A DNA stretch of 64,000 nucleotides from Melanocharis versteri. Taxonomy: Eukaryota > Chordata > Aves > Passeriformes > Melanocharitidae. The DNA lies in assembly GCA_013397845.1 (NCBI GenBank), contig VZTG01001868.1, positions 62,001 to 126,000 on the forward strand, given 5' to 3'. Shown here piece after piece: positions 52,901 to 58,242 of this stretch; position 1 is the first letter of the stretch, and each line of letters starts with the position of its first letter. The notes beneath the pieces were generated by a model that saw only the letters and a list, made by a program, of their open reading frames with translations, had not been told where the DNA came from and did not search any database. A program made the position numbers and the translations under genes.

Positions 52901-55900
52901 ACATCTTAATTGTAAAGGGGAACAGAAAACCTGTTTATCTCTAGACTGCCTGTAACTGCATTTTTTTTCTTTTTTTAGCTTATGATTGTGAATATTTCAA
53001 CAAAGGTAAGTTCTAAAGGAAGTGACAAAATGTCAACGGAATCTTGAGGTTTTTTATTAAAGTCTTAGAATCTTTGTATAAAAACAATTGTGTTAATGAA
53101 AACATTTGTGAATGTTATGTTGTTTAACCAGCCAAGATTCTGTTTTACTGCTTTGTATTGCTTTTTCAAAGGCTTTTAGTTTCTTAATATTTTTTTATTC
53201 CTGGACCTTTCCGAAGAACATGTGTCTAACCAATTTTCTTTGCAGTGATGGATGATGATTAAACAATTAAATGATTAAGTAATTAATGGAATATCAACTG
53301 AAAAATGCTAGTGGCACTACTTACTTAAGGCACAGTGCAGTTCAAAGCTGAACAGACCCCGATGGGTCTGTTAAATCACTCACAGGCTCCTGTGCAGCCT
53401 CCAGAGGGAGATAGCTGTTAAGCTGTGACAACTTTTTGTCCCCAGATTGGGAATAACACTCCTTTTAGGTCTTTCTGACCCAGCCTCAAGTTCCTGAGCA
53501 GCCAACATTGCTGCTGCATTAGAGTGGCTGTCAGTGAGGGGTGCAAGCCTTGGGCAAGGTGCTAGAGCGTATCTTGAACCTGCACCGGGTGCTGTAGTGC
53601 TGTGTTGGCCCTGGAATCCATATTCAGACTATTTCCGAGTTCCCGTGCCTGTGTCTGCACAGTTAGATGTGGCACACAGGCCAGCCTGGTGTGAGGAAGG
53701 GTCAGGGCTCCTGCTATTTATGCTATGGCTCTTTTTATCAAGCTCATGTAGAAGCCTGTCCATCCACATGGTGTGGAGTATTTTGGTTTTCTGTTGGATA
53801 TTGCAGCACCTCACTCCTGGAAAGGTCTTGGAAAGGGACAAAGTTTAAATTAGGAGAGACTTATGCACTGTGCCAGACCCAAACAATACAGCCAAGAAAT
53901 TTGCCTTTTCTTGTACACTGACTCCTGAAAAGATTTTGAGTGGGGTCAAATCCCTAATGCATGGGAATTTTACCTAGATCACTATTTAAGACTTTAAATT
54001 AATTTAAATAAAGGGTAGTTGAATATAAGAGGTGATTGAAGGTTTTAAGTTTTCTTTTTGGTTTGTTTGTTTGATAAAAGAAATACGGTCTGATATTAGA
54101 CAACGTTAGTGCAATTACAGCAGACTGAAAGTGCAGTGCCTCTAACATCTGTGGTGATAGCGAAGTTAGGTGATAATACATACTTTTAAGGCATGTTATT
54201 ATCTTAATTTGTTATTGAATTCTCACTGACAGAGATTAGCAGAAATAGTGGAGAGTTGTGCATGTGACTAGCCTTGCAATAAACATGGTTATTGTATACT
54301 GCTTACTTTGTATTTTTGTACTGTTTGGTAATCCAGCTCATCAGTATTCAAAATACAATATTTCAGAGCTGTCAGTGGGCAGAAAAAATCATCTCCATGC
54401 TGAATATTTTCTTGTTGACGTAACTTATAGTAGGATGACTCAGAAATACTTAGTTTTGGAGACAGGGACTTTAGGAGATTGTCTGCGACCAGAAAGAGGT
54501 TTTCTCTATGTAACTTTGTGATGAATCCAGAGTGAAATAGTTCCAGTCCTACTGGAAGCAGAAGCCTTTTGCCTTTGGTCAAGGGAAATCCTCAGCTGGT
54601 GGCTGTGGTCTCTCGACTTCTGGATGGGCCTGAGATGGGAGACTTAAACATATAAGGATATTTCCAGAATACTGGATGTTTTAAGTAGTAATTTAAAACA
54701 TGTTTTTTCAACTCCCTGCGCTGAAAGTAAAGAGGTATCATTGTACATGTTTAGGTAGACATGGACTTGTGTCCTTAATGGCTACCTTTTCATGCCATTA
54801 GAATCTAAAACTCCAGCTGTAATGCAGCATCCTTAGCATTTCAAAACTCTTAGTAAATTCTAGGTTATGGAGAACTACAATATGAAGGCAGGATGCAAAT
54901 TGCAGTACAAACTTTTAACCTGTTGGAACAGATTTTAAGGGTCAGTGCTATTAACTGCAGGTATCAGCTGGGAAGTTATCTCAGATGTATGCTTGCCATG
55001 TCCTGGCTTGAGGGTAAAATGATAATGAGGTGAACTGCTCAGGTGTGGCATAAAATGCCTAATTTTAACAGAGAACTTACCAAAAAGAGTTTCAAACCTT
55101 TAAAAGTAAACTCTAAACTGTTTTTCTGTAGTGAAGTTTGATCTAAATTAGACGGTGTGGTGCTTCAAGGTTTGTAAAATGACTTTACATGGTTTTGGCT
55201 TTTTTTACATATGGATAAAATATGACCATTCTTTGCTTATGATGCTGATTTCTTCCTGTCTTAATTCACAGTGGTTATGTTTGTATCTTCACTGTTCAAG
55301 GACTTTTTGGATGCTTGTTGACAACAAACTTATTCTCTGCAAAATGCCTCATGCTTTGGGCAGTATTAAAATAGGTTTCAAAGAGTAGTAAGAAGTGTAT
55401 AATCAGTTCAACCAGACAAATAAACAGTTTAGAAGGATCCTAACTCAAATAACTGAGGGGTCAGCTAACTTCCATAAAGTGATTATGAAACCGAAGCAGA
55501 TGGGAGGGAGGAAAAGGAGAAGCTAATTATGAATCTTGAAAACAGACTGTAGGTATTCTTGATAGTTTTCAGAACAGGTATTTTCTAAAAAGGTTTATTT
55601 TGGTTTTCATTGAAGTTTAGTGCCTGGCACCTAGATCTATTTTTCGAGTAGTGAGGTGTGTTTTTCTTTATTTGCTCTGCCCTGATGTTTAGAGCTCAAG
55701 CACTTGTGACGCTTGACATGAAAAATAATTGTTTTTTTCTCCACAGCTCTGGGAAAAGGCCCATACAAACTGATCAGCTATTTGGATGGAAAATTTGTAA
55801 TAGCAGCGAAATTCGTGGATGGTGTTGTTTTCCCAGTGAAAGAAGATGATATTGTTCCTGCACATGTAGTGAGCTTTATGCTGACTTCAGGACTTTATAA

Positions 55901-58242
55901 ACCCAGAGCACATGGTAAAGTCACAATAACCTAGCATCTTAAATAAGACAGAGCAAACTCTGCCCTTGTGTTTAAGAATAGACCTGGGTCAAAAAAAATC
56001 TTTGCTTTATCAGTCAGTTGAATGTGTACTTTAATGTCTGCCAACATTTCCTTTGGTGGGTTTTAGTTAGATTGTAGCTTTTTCAACATTTGAAAAGCAA
56101 CTGCCTCCCCACACCGCAGCCTTCAGAAGCACTGAACTGGTATTGCGGTGGTCCATGTGTGTTGCTCCCTTTACCTCTGTTCTGGTGGAAGTGGGAAAGA
56201 ATGTGAGAGAAATGTTGCAAGAAATGTGCTCTCCATTTCCCTTGCTCTGCCACCATCACTCATTGTCTGCCCACGTGCATGGAGATGCTCTTTGGCACTA
56301 ACTGAGCTCTGGAAGGGTGGGTGCTGCAAATTTGTCTCCTTTGGGTCCCAACTTAAGTTTCCTCTGAAGGAAACTTCTTTCTTCATCAGTTGAAAGATGT
56401 GTTCCACACCTTCAGATATGCAGAGAAAACTTAGAAGAGTATATCTGGCATTTGTGACATTATTTAAATACTAAAGTTGTCTGCATACACAGCTTTACTG
56501 CCCACAGAGCACTTGGGTATCAATGGTTTTACTGCCCAGAGTCCTCTGATGAGCTCTTTGGACAGCCTGAAGGTGGCTGTCTTTGTGTAATCAGAGGAGG
56601 GATATGGGTCACTTAAAAAAATGATAAGCATTTGATTACTAATACTGCTGTCTGTAGAACTGACACAAGAGCTCATGTAACAGAATTGCTAGGGACAGAT
56701 TTATTTTATTAGTCATAGTTTTGAGGCACTTGTACATGGCATTCCATGTGTTTGGAAAGGGAAGGTCAGTCCTACTGTTCCATTCCCCTATAAAAATCTC
56801 TTGCTCAGAATTTAACCTGGCAGATAGAATTTGTGCCTTGTGGTCCAGTCTGAGCAAATGACATTTCATTATTTGGTCATGAGTACTTTGTACAATAATA
56901 TGATGTATCATTATAGGACATTCTTGACTCTCTGGTACCTCAGCAAAACACATCTTATCAGTTTCAGGCAATTCCTGGGTAATGGAGAGTTTGGGGCATT
57001 AATGCACTGATTGGCCATACAGCAGGTGTTAAAAATCACACTGACTGTCCTTTGTTACTTACCAAAGAGCTACTTGCTACAGACACTTCATAAAAAGGCA
57101 TTCACTAGTACTGCTAGGTTTTTCCGATTAGCTGGAGCTTTTATGCTCAGAAAACAAGGTGGTCTTCCAGAAGTGTTATACCAGAATGTGATAATATATC
57201 CTTTTAATAGAGATCATTTGTTTTCTGCACTTTTTTTTTTTTTTAAGAAATGCTACCCGGTCCTGGAGGGTTAGTTGATTTTACAGTAGATTAATGGCTG
57301 TTTTCAAGAGAATAGCAGAGTTTACAGCAAAATAGAATGAAGTAATTCTGTGAGCAACAGATGCCTGTAACAGGCTCAAGATCTGATGCCCTGCAATTGG
57401 CTGTACAGAGGCTGCTTGAAATCAGAAGTACTGCAGGGTAAGGTATCATGAGGGAACATTTGCCAGAAAAAAGACTTTACTGTAACGTTCTTAGAGGGAG
57501 AGCTAGGGAGCTGAATGCAAAATACAGGTTTTAAATTTATTTTTAATGAAAGGCTGAGCTTTTAAGCTATCAAATCCAAATGTTACTTTTAAAGCTGGTT
57601 AGATGGAGTTAAAGTTTTTATTAAATAAATAGCTTAGTAAAGACTGTAAATTAAGTTCTGCTTGACTGCAGGGCTATATTCCTTTATCCTGGTGTGGACA
57701 AATGTCTTAATCTCTTTGTATTCCTTTTGGAATCTGTATAGTATTTATAAAATGAAATAACCATTACAAACCAGCACTCTGCAATCCATATGTAGTGTCT
57801 TTTCTTACAAGATTCAGGCTGTTTTCACTGGTAAGGCCAAAGTCAGTTTTCATTCCTCATGCCACTACTATCAGTAGTGGTACAGCAAAATGAACTTTGT
57901 TTATTATGCATATATCAGCAAGTAAATGAGTTCTGTGTGCGTTCTTCTGTTTTGTTTTTTCAGATTCCAACTTGATTTCATTTGAAACAGCTGAGAGACC
58001 AAACTATTTTCTTCAGCTGGCCTCCAATAATACTCTTGTTCTTTCTAAATGGAAAAAATTAGAGGATTTCCACAACAGATCTACATTTGTCATTCACAAG
58101 AATACATGGATTTCGGGATACAGTTCCTTTGAGTCATTTGCAAAACCAGGATACTTTATCCATATTTCAGCCTCTTCAGTAGAGCTTTTGAAGTACCATC
58201 ATTCAGAGGAGTTCAGACTGTCAACCCTTTTTAAACTTGTAG
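1868..58242 (+). CDS. OTOG: Otogelin (OTOG-like), N-terminal half, 33 exons, 3' incomplete
   Basis: This entry spans the exons listed below. The spliced frame is 4093 nt (1364 codons plus one base) with no internal stop. Residue map: signal peptide 1-26, basic linker 27-84, EGF-like 85-117, VWD-1 about 125-300, C8-1 315-393, TIL-1 and VWC-like 396-487, VWD-2 489-640, C8-2 690-752, TIL-2/TIL-3/VWC-like 755-945, VWD-3 950-1115, C8-3 1130-1208, AbfB 1216-1364. The order EGF, three D assemblies, then AbfB is that of otogelin and otogelin-like. Otogelin is secreted and is a structural glycoprotein of the tectorial membrane, otoconial membranes and cupulae; human loss-of-function variants cause recessive hearing loss. 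OTOG is preferred over OTOGL from remembered similarity (ERD-ICR-WGQ, TFDGLYYY, GKLTDDV-EFV-SWQ, KGKEYFPGD, REPFAKKEC). The remaining exons lie beyond 64000. A protein alignment would settle OTOG against OTOGL. Confidence 0.85.
1945..1974 (+). repeat. (GGCAT)6 pentamer microsatellite in intron 1
   Basis: Six perfect tandem copies of GGCAT lie within the 141-nt first intron, followed by a G-rich ggggtggggtggg stretch. Each copy is 5 nt, so a length change would break the open frame through this intron. Confidence 0.95.
2061..2121 (+). CDS. OTOG: OTOG exon 2: end of signal and linker
   Basis: The acceptor tcccttccag precedes 2061 and the donor is cag|gtaaga. It codes ALSPWGARAQLPADGRLPLP and half of an Arg/Ser codon. 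It runs phase 1 to phase 2 and joins exons 1 and 3 in frame. The sequence is GC-rich with no conserved domain, so support comes from splice signals and phase. Confidence 0.7.
2212..2266 (+). CDS. OTOG: OTOG exon 3: Arg/Gly/Ala-rich linker
   Basis: The acceptor is ccccctcag and the donor cag|gtgagg. It codes SPGGTAGPRRRGGLAAAVQ, a low-complexity basic linker, running phase 2 to phase 0. No domain is recognised. It is accepted because it links exon 2 (phase 2) to exon 4 (phase 0) without a stop. Confidence 0.65.
3437..3527 (+). CDS. OTOG: OTOG exon 4: linker with furin-like site
   Basis: The acceptor tttttgaaag is weak in pyrimidines just before AG; the donor is cca|gtaagt. It codes 30 residues from ESGMAV to KCGPS, running phase 0 to phase 1. 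It holds a Ser/Thr-rich run (TSPTTTSLS) and R-N-R-R at residues 74-77. The terminal KCGPS joins SLTCFNGGEC of exon 5, so the first EGF cysteine is here. Confidence 0.75.
4821..4890 (+). other. Pre-miRNA-like hairpin in intron 4
   Basis: The arms 4829-4852 and 4860-4883 pair over 24 positions with two mismatches and three G·T wobbles, around a 7-nt loop (tattaaa). The first 13 pairs are perfect (cacataaaccctt against aagggtttatgtg). After a small internal loop, aaacc (4821-4825) pairs with ggttt (4886-4890). It could be an intronic miRNA precursor, a palindromic transposon remnant or chance. I do not recognise it as a known miRNA. Confidence 0.5.
9330..9493 (+). mobile_element. CR1 LINE fragment, 3' end
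   Basis: This 5'-truncated copy has the CR1 3' tail features ccttggaagtgttcaaagcc, gatgggatgggg, gagatgacctttaaggtct and ccgacccaaaccattctatg. It ends with the short direct-repeat tail typical of CR1. It sits in intron 4 on the gene's strand. CR1 is the main LINE of birds and non-avian reptiles. Confidence 0.88.
10425..10517 (+). CDS. OTOG: OTOG exon 5: EGF-like module
   Basis: The acceptor is tttttccacttag and the donor ag|gtgcgt. It codes an EGF-like unit, SLTCFNGGECVYRELCNC followed by SRFNATGPRCQT, with the usual C-x-NGG-x-C and GxxC spacing. The Asn in NATG is an N-glycosylation sequon. It is 93 nt with both ends in phase 1, the classic symmetric shuffled EGF exon. Confidence 0.92.
10737..10891 (+). 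CDS. OTOG: OTOG exon 6: start of VWD-1
   Basis: The acceptor is ccttttgttag and the donor cag|gtaggg. It codes VYNTGAERDHICRTWGQ, then ETFDGLYYYFSGKSTYALV. The TFDG motif opens the first von Willebrand D domain. It runs phase 1 to phase 0. Confidence 0.93.
11290..11408 (+). CDS. OTOG: OTOG exon 7: VWD-1, second part
   Basis: The acceptor is atttggcag and the donor gg|gtaatt. It codes VNNDPECRSSPYSCKRSISL and onward to VTYKGFG, the middle beta strands of VWD-1 with two cysteines. It runs phase 0 to phase 2. Confidence 0.92.
11778..11983 (+). CDS. OTOG: OTOG exon 8: VWD-1 core with GLCG
   Basis: The acceptor is gtcattccag and the donor atg|gtgagt. It codes VRLPYVIGNLHIQKLAGYF, then FTLAWDGTSAVYIKMAP and THGLCGNNN. 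The GLCG-N motif is the VWD landmark, but the residue before G is His, not the Cys of the VWF CGLC motif. It runs phase 2 to phase 1. Confidence 0.95.
11984..13538 (+). other. Intron 8, ending in a TG repeat
   Basis: A 1.56-kb AT-rich intron in which no other feature was recognised. A TG-repeat run at 13511-13529 (one TA interruption) lies between the likely branch region and the exon 9 acceptor at 13538. Confidence 0.7.
13539..13669 (+). CDS. OTOG: OTOG exon 9: end of VWD-1
   Basis: The acceptor gtcttgtctag follows a TG repeat; the donor is cag|gtttgg. It codes GKLTDDVTEFVESWQENPP and then LNEPPCLTQSHESLQ. This is the D-domain tail (the 'SW' motif) and the lead into C8-1. It runs phase 1 to phase 0. 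At 131 nt, skipping it would shift the frame. Confidence 0.93.
14542..14648 (+). CDS. OTOG: OTOG exon 10: C8-1, first half
   Basis: The acceptor is tttcatttcag and the donor cat|gtaagt. It codes RAYALCNILLHPPFKQCHEY, then VSPLSFMASCTNDLC. The spacing C-x10-C-x12-C-x4-C fits the C8 domain that follows VWD in VWF and mucins. It runs phase 0 to phase 2. Confidence 0.93.
15556..15665 (+). CDS. OTOG: OTOG exon 11: C8-1, second half
   Basis: The acceptor is ttatttgtgtaag and the donor gtg|gtaatg; both are weaker than neighbouring sites. It codes MSAADDATWCRALTEYARAC, then AQAGKPLHGWRVHFQQC. The pattern WCxxLxxYxxxC is the C8 signature. It runs phase 2 to phase 1. Confidence 0.93.
16179..16256 (+). 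repeat. Two 24-bp direct repeats around a small hairpin (LTR-like remnant?)
   Basis: Copies at 16179-16202 and 16233-16256 share acttctggtgat-gtctgagta-c with about two differences, 54 bp apart. Between them 16202-16222 forms a perfect 7-bp stem (ctgtctt/aagacag) with a 7-nt loop. The cttggtttgaaagacaggtg segment reminds me of avian endogenous retrovirus LTR ends, which is uncertain. It lies in intron 11. Confidence 0.5.
16519..16644 (+). CDS. OTOG: OTOG exon 12: TIL-1 domain
   Basis: The acceptor is tatatttcag and the donor atg|gtgagt. It codes VITCAEPLTYSECINCCPVS and then CHQQSQC...CVDGCYCPD. This is a trypsin-inhibitor-like cysteine-rich domain (C-x-CC-PxxC ... GCxCPxG). It is 126 nt and symmetric phase 1-1. 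Confidence 0.94.
17828..17936 (+). CDS. OTOG: OTOG exon 13: end of TIL-1 and VWC-like start
   Basis: The acceptor is aattcttctag and the donor ctg|gtgagt. It codes GLIYENELCVKPMDCPCDYH, then GSFFEMGSVVYEECNNC. The CxCxYxGxxxxxG and EECNNC patterns mark the short VWC-like (TIL-E) module. It runs phase 1 to phase 2; the codon for the last Cys is completed in exon 14. Confidence 0.93.
18784..18830 (+). CDS. OTOG: OTOG exon 14: 47-nt VWC-like exon
   Basis: The acceptor is tttgatttcag and the donor cag|gtatgg. It codes CTCIGGKWICTNLTCP, the CxCxxGxWxCxxxxCP pattern that precedes each D domain in gel-forming mucins. NLT is a possible N-glycosylation sequon. It runs phase 2 to phase 1. Confidence 0.9.
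19318..19463 (+). CDS. OTOG: OTOG exon 15: start of VWD-2
   Basis: The acceptor is ttgtttgccag and the donor cag|gtaaga. It codes AECSVSGDTHFVTFDGRKY, then TFQATCQYILAKSRTSGMF. The GDxHFxTFDG motif is the VWD start. It runs phase 1 to phase 0. Confidence 0.95.
19464..25045 (+). other. Intron 15 (5.6 kb)
   Basis: AT-rich intron splitting VWD-2. It holds a 22-base T run at 22405-22426. No exon-like block with domain similarity was seen; the open frames here are short and lack support. Confidence 0.65.
22405..22426 (+). repeat. Poly-T run (22 bases)
   Basis: An uninterrupted mononucleotide run in intron 15, far from either splice site. It may be a retroposon tail on the minus strand or simple slippage; no element body was recognised. 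Confidence 0.95.
25046..25178 (+). CDS. OTOG: OTOG exon 16: VWD-2, second part
   Basis: The acceptor is gtcacttgcag and the donor atg|gtaagg. It codes NQDGSCIQSISLILKQDPKR and then VTLTHSGDVLIYDQYKI, the mid-domain beta strands. It runs phase 0 to phase 1. Confidence 0.94.
26157..26334 (+). CDS. OTOG: OTOG exon 17: VWD-2 core with GLCG
   Basis: The acceptor is tactccccag. It codes ELFEIRKLSSVFLQVKTQ, then LYDREGLRLYLQVDERW and VGLCGTFNGNTEDDF. The donor TT|gtacgc is weak, but the phase-2 TT joins the A of exon 18 to give FLSPVG, which supports it. The position before GLCG is Val, not Cys. Confidence 0.92.
28128..28252 (+). CDS. OTOG: OTOG exon 18: end of VWD-2
   Basis: The acceptor is ttttgtaaaag (A-rich near the AG) and the donor cag|gtgggc. 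It codes SPVGVTESTPELFGNTWKTS, then VDPCDVHLQA. The LFGNTWK motif closes the D domain. Phase 2 to phase 1 fits both neighbours. Confidence 0.92.
29181..29393 (+). CDS. OTOG: OTOG exon 19: C8-2 domain
   Basis: The acceptor is tatttgtgtag and the donor gtg|gtgagt. It codes SYAAEACSILTKDLFAPCYP, then PYFEQCRRDTCKCG, CFCSALAHYAHHCRRFG and DC. Eight or more cysteines sit in C8 spacing. It runs phase 1 to phase 1 (213 nt), so the whole C8-2 is a symmetric exon. Confidence 0.95.
30556..30585. repeat. Perfect 30-bp AT palindrome
   Basis: Bases 30556-30585 (atacatatatc...gatatatgtat) equal their own reverse complement over 30 bp. A second arm pair, cctttata (30540-30547) and tataaagg (30583-30590), overlaps it. 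It lies in intron 19 and could extrude as a cruciform. Confidence 0.9.
30966..31131 (+). CDS. OTOG: OTOG exon 20: TIL-2 domain
   Basis: The acceptor is gtttggacag and the donor gag|gtgggt. It codes ALSCEDTKEYSTCVSTCGRT, then ETCSSDCVEGCACPSGMYLD. This is TIL spacing with the GCACPSG signature. It runs phase 1 to phase 2. Confidence 0.94.
31648..31722 (+). CDS. OTOG: OTOG exon 21: VWC-like start after TIL-2
   Basis: The acceptor is cctctactccag and the donor atg|gtaaga. It codes RNECPCYFQGIDYPPG, then SLGKC. The CPCxFxGxxYPPG pattern matches exons 13 and 24. It is 75 nt, symmetric phase 2-2. Confidence 0.92.
31723..34233 (+). other. Intron 21 (2.5 kb)
   Basis: AT-rich intron between the two halves of a VWC-like module. 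It contains a 51-bp near-palindrome at 33451-33501. No exon or recognisable transposon was seen. Confidence 0.65.
33451..33501. repeat. 51-bp near-perfect palindrome with GAT repeats
   Basis: Outer arms gttgatgtat and atacatcaac pair perfectly for 10 bp. After a 1-nt offset, catcaatga pairs with tcattgatg. The loop and right arm carry (gat)n triplets. It could be a small foldback element or an RNA hairpin. Confidence 0.75.
34234..34277 (+). CDS. OTOG: OTOG exon 22: 44-nt VWC-like exon
   Basis: The acceptor is ctgttgcag and the donor tag|gtgagt. It codes CHCRDGVMNCDNNII. It is the CxCxxGxxxC counterpart of exon 14 and completes the Cys codon from exon 21. It runs phase 2 to phase 1. Confidence 0.9.
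34742..34895 (+). CDS. OTOG: OTOG exon 23: TIL-3-like domain
   Basis: The acceptor is tttttccccccag and the donor agg|gtgagt. It codes AHSCPAGQIYINCSN, LSRERTCENQLLNLTF, then LPCVSGCVCPPG. It is TIL-like with GCVCPPG. It has NCS and NLT sequons. It runs phase 1 to phase 2. Confidence 0.94.
36185..36270 (+). repeat. T/G-rich low-complexity block
   Basis: Repeated gttttgtttg, ggggtttttt and ttgtttgggg units with almost no A or C. It lies in intron 23. No element body was identified on either side. Confidence 0.8.
38338..38394 (+). mobile_element. CR1 LINE 3' tail scrap
   Basis: The tail gaggtcttttccaacctaaa followed by tggttctatgattct matches the extreme 3' end of CR1. Only about 55 bp remain. 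It has the same orientation as the host gene. Confidence 0.85.
43392..43499 (+). CDS. OTOG: OTOG exon 24: VWC-like module before D3
   Basis: The acceptor is tctttttttgatag and the donor atg|gtaagt. It codes GLVKHGDMCLDADECPCSWK, then GKEYFPGDKVISSCHTC. ECPCxWKGKEYFPGD is a hallmark otogelin segment. It is 108 nt, symmetric phase 2-2. Confidence 0.95.
44260..44720. other. Unassigned GC-rich island in intron 24
   Basis: This block is visibly richer in G+C and CpG than its surroundings. On the minus strand a frame stays open from 44696 to 44193 (168 codons, Arg/Ala/Gly-rich). I do not recognise the protein, see no family motif, and see no conclusive splice or polyA signals. It may be a decayed LTR, a regulatory island or a lineage-specific transcript. 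Confidence 0.4.
46862..46938. repeat. Cluster of inverted and direct repeats
   Basis: Perfect 11-bp arms gaatcctcttt (46903-46913) and aaagaggattc (46928-46938) flank a 14-nt loop. Just left, gcataata (46862-46869) pairs with tattatgc (46890-46897). The motif gcaaag recurs three times within the cluster. Confidence 0.75.
47655..47793 (+). CDS. OTOG: OTOG exon 25: start of VWD-3
   Basis: The acceptor is acatttttcag and the donor aag|gtgaga. It codes CICQHGSFQCTFQPC, then PSMCTAYGDRHYRTFDGLTF and GTCKVYLVK. GDxHYxTFDG starts VWD-3. It is CpG-rich for its surroundings. It runs phase 2 to phase 0. Confidence 0.96.
48044..48178 (+). CDS. OTOG: OTOG exon 26: VWD-3, second part
   Basis: The acceptor is ctttttcttcag and the donor cca|gtaagt. 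It codes GTSSTSLSVIIENIDCFSTG, then IICRKNIFINVGKSFLVFDD. It is 135 nt, symmetric phase 0-0. Confidence 0.95.
49224..49370 (+). CDS. OTOG: OTOG exon 27: VWD-3, third part
   Basis: The acceptor is tattttgaacag and the donor cag|gtaggt. It codes SLSSYIDGLQKMQLWKAG, then FFTVVHFPNEHITILWDQ and TTVHVQMGHQWQ. It is 147 nt, symmetric phase 0-0. Confidence 0.95.
49934..49972 (+). repeat. TG/TA microsatellite next to the exon 28 acceptor
   Basis: Alternating purine-pyrimidine DNA (gtgtatatat, tgtatatgtgtgtgtatata) ends 13 bp before the exon 28 boundary. Only a short T run separates it from the AG. Length changes would alter the branch-point to acceptor region. Confidence 0.9.
49986..50105 (+). CDS. 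OTOG: OTOG exon 28: VWD-3 GLCG exon
   Basis: The acceptor is ttttttctcag and the donor gag|gtacat (weak). It codes GELTGLCGNFDLKTVNELRT, then NSQEFGNSWMAVE. It carries the third GLCG motif, preceded by Thr rather than Cys, and the closing FGNSW. It is 120 nt, phase 0-0. Confidence 0.95.
50106..50940 (+). other. Intron 28 with 18-base poly-A
   Basis: AT-rich intron. An 18-base A run at 50841-50858 precedes the exon 29 acceptor by about 80 bp. No other feature was seen. Confidence 0.7.
50941..51057 (+). CDS. OTOG: OTOG exon 29: C8-3, first half
   Basis: The acceptor is cccggtttag and the donor gtg|gtgagt. It codes CVDSSDIRNPCSLNPL, then REPFAKKECGILLSEAFEAC. It is strongly otogelin-like. It is 117 nt, phase 0-0. 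Confidence 0.95.
51840..51996 (+). CDS. OTOG: OTOG exon 30: C8-3, second half
   Basis: The acceptor is tttcgtttccag and the donor gtc|gtaagt. It codes IDVTWFYSNCLTDTCGC, GGDCECFCTSVSAYAHQCC, then VAVDWRSPRVC. It is very Cys-rich, in C8 spacing. It runs phase 0 to phase 1. The frame stays open for about 30 codons into the intron (to 52088), so intron retention would add a short tail. Confidence 0.95.
52979..53005 (+). CDS. OTOG: OTOG exon 31: 27-nt microexon
   Basis: A strong acceptor (ttttttctttttttag) and donor (aag|gtaagt) enclose PYDCEYFNK, phase 1 to phase 1. It links the end of C8-3 to the AbfB domain. Human otogelin, as I recall it, has a matching PYDCDFFNK, which supports this very small exon. 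Skipping it would keep the frame but lose one Cys. Confidence 0.9.
53006..55746 (+). other. Intron 31 (2.7 kb)
   Basis: It includes a moderately GC-richer stretch at 53340-53830 with no recognised gene or transposon. The open frames on both strands there are overlapping shadows. Confidence 0.6.
55747..55914 (+). CDS. OTOG: OTOG exon 32: AbfB domain, first part
   Basis: The acceptor is tttttctccacag and the donor atg|gtaaag. It codes ALGKGPYKLISYLDGKFV, then VVFPVKEDDIVPAHVVSFML and SGLYKPRAH. It is the first beta-trefoil lobe of the AbfB domain found in otogelins. It is 168 nt, symmetric phase 1-1. Confidence 0.93.
57964..58242 (+). CDS. OTOG: OTOG exon 33: AbfB domain, remaining part
   Basis: The acceptor is ttgttttttcag and the donor tag|gtaggt. 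It codes DSNLISFETAERPNYFLQLA, then NRSTFVIHKNTW, FESFAKPGYFIHIS and FRLSTLFKLV. The repeated 'RPNYFL...L' and 'KPGYFIH' units are typical AbfB trefoil repeats. It is 279 nt, the largest exon here, symmetric phase 1-1. It is the last exon found in the window. Confidence 0.95.

Noticed and set aside
53534..53921. 104- and 84-codon + strand frames in intron 31
   Set aside because: Overlapping frames on both strands, no domain, and not in phase with exons 31 and 32.
1868..58242. OTOGL as the identity of the gene
   Set aside because: The domain order fits both paralogues, but remembered motif similarity is closer to OTOG. It is not excluded without an alignment or flanking genes (USH1C/MYOD1 side for OTOG, PTPRQ/MYF6 side for OTOGL).
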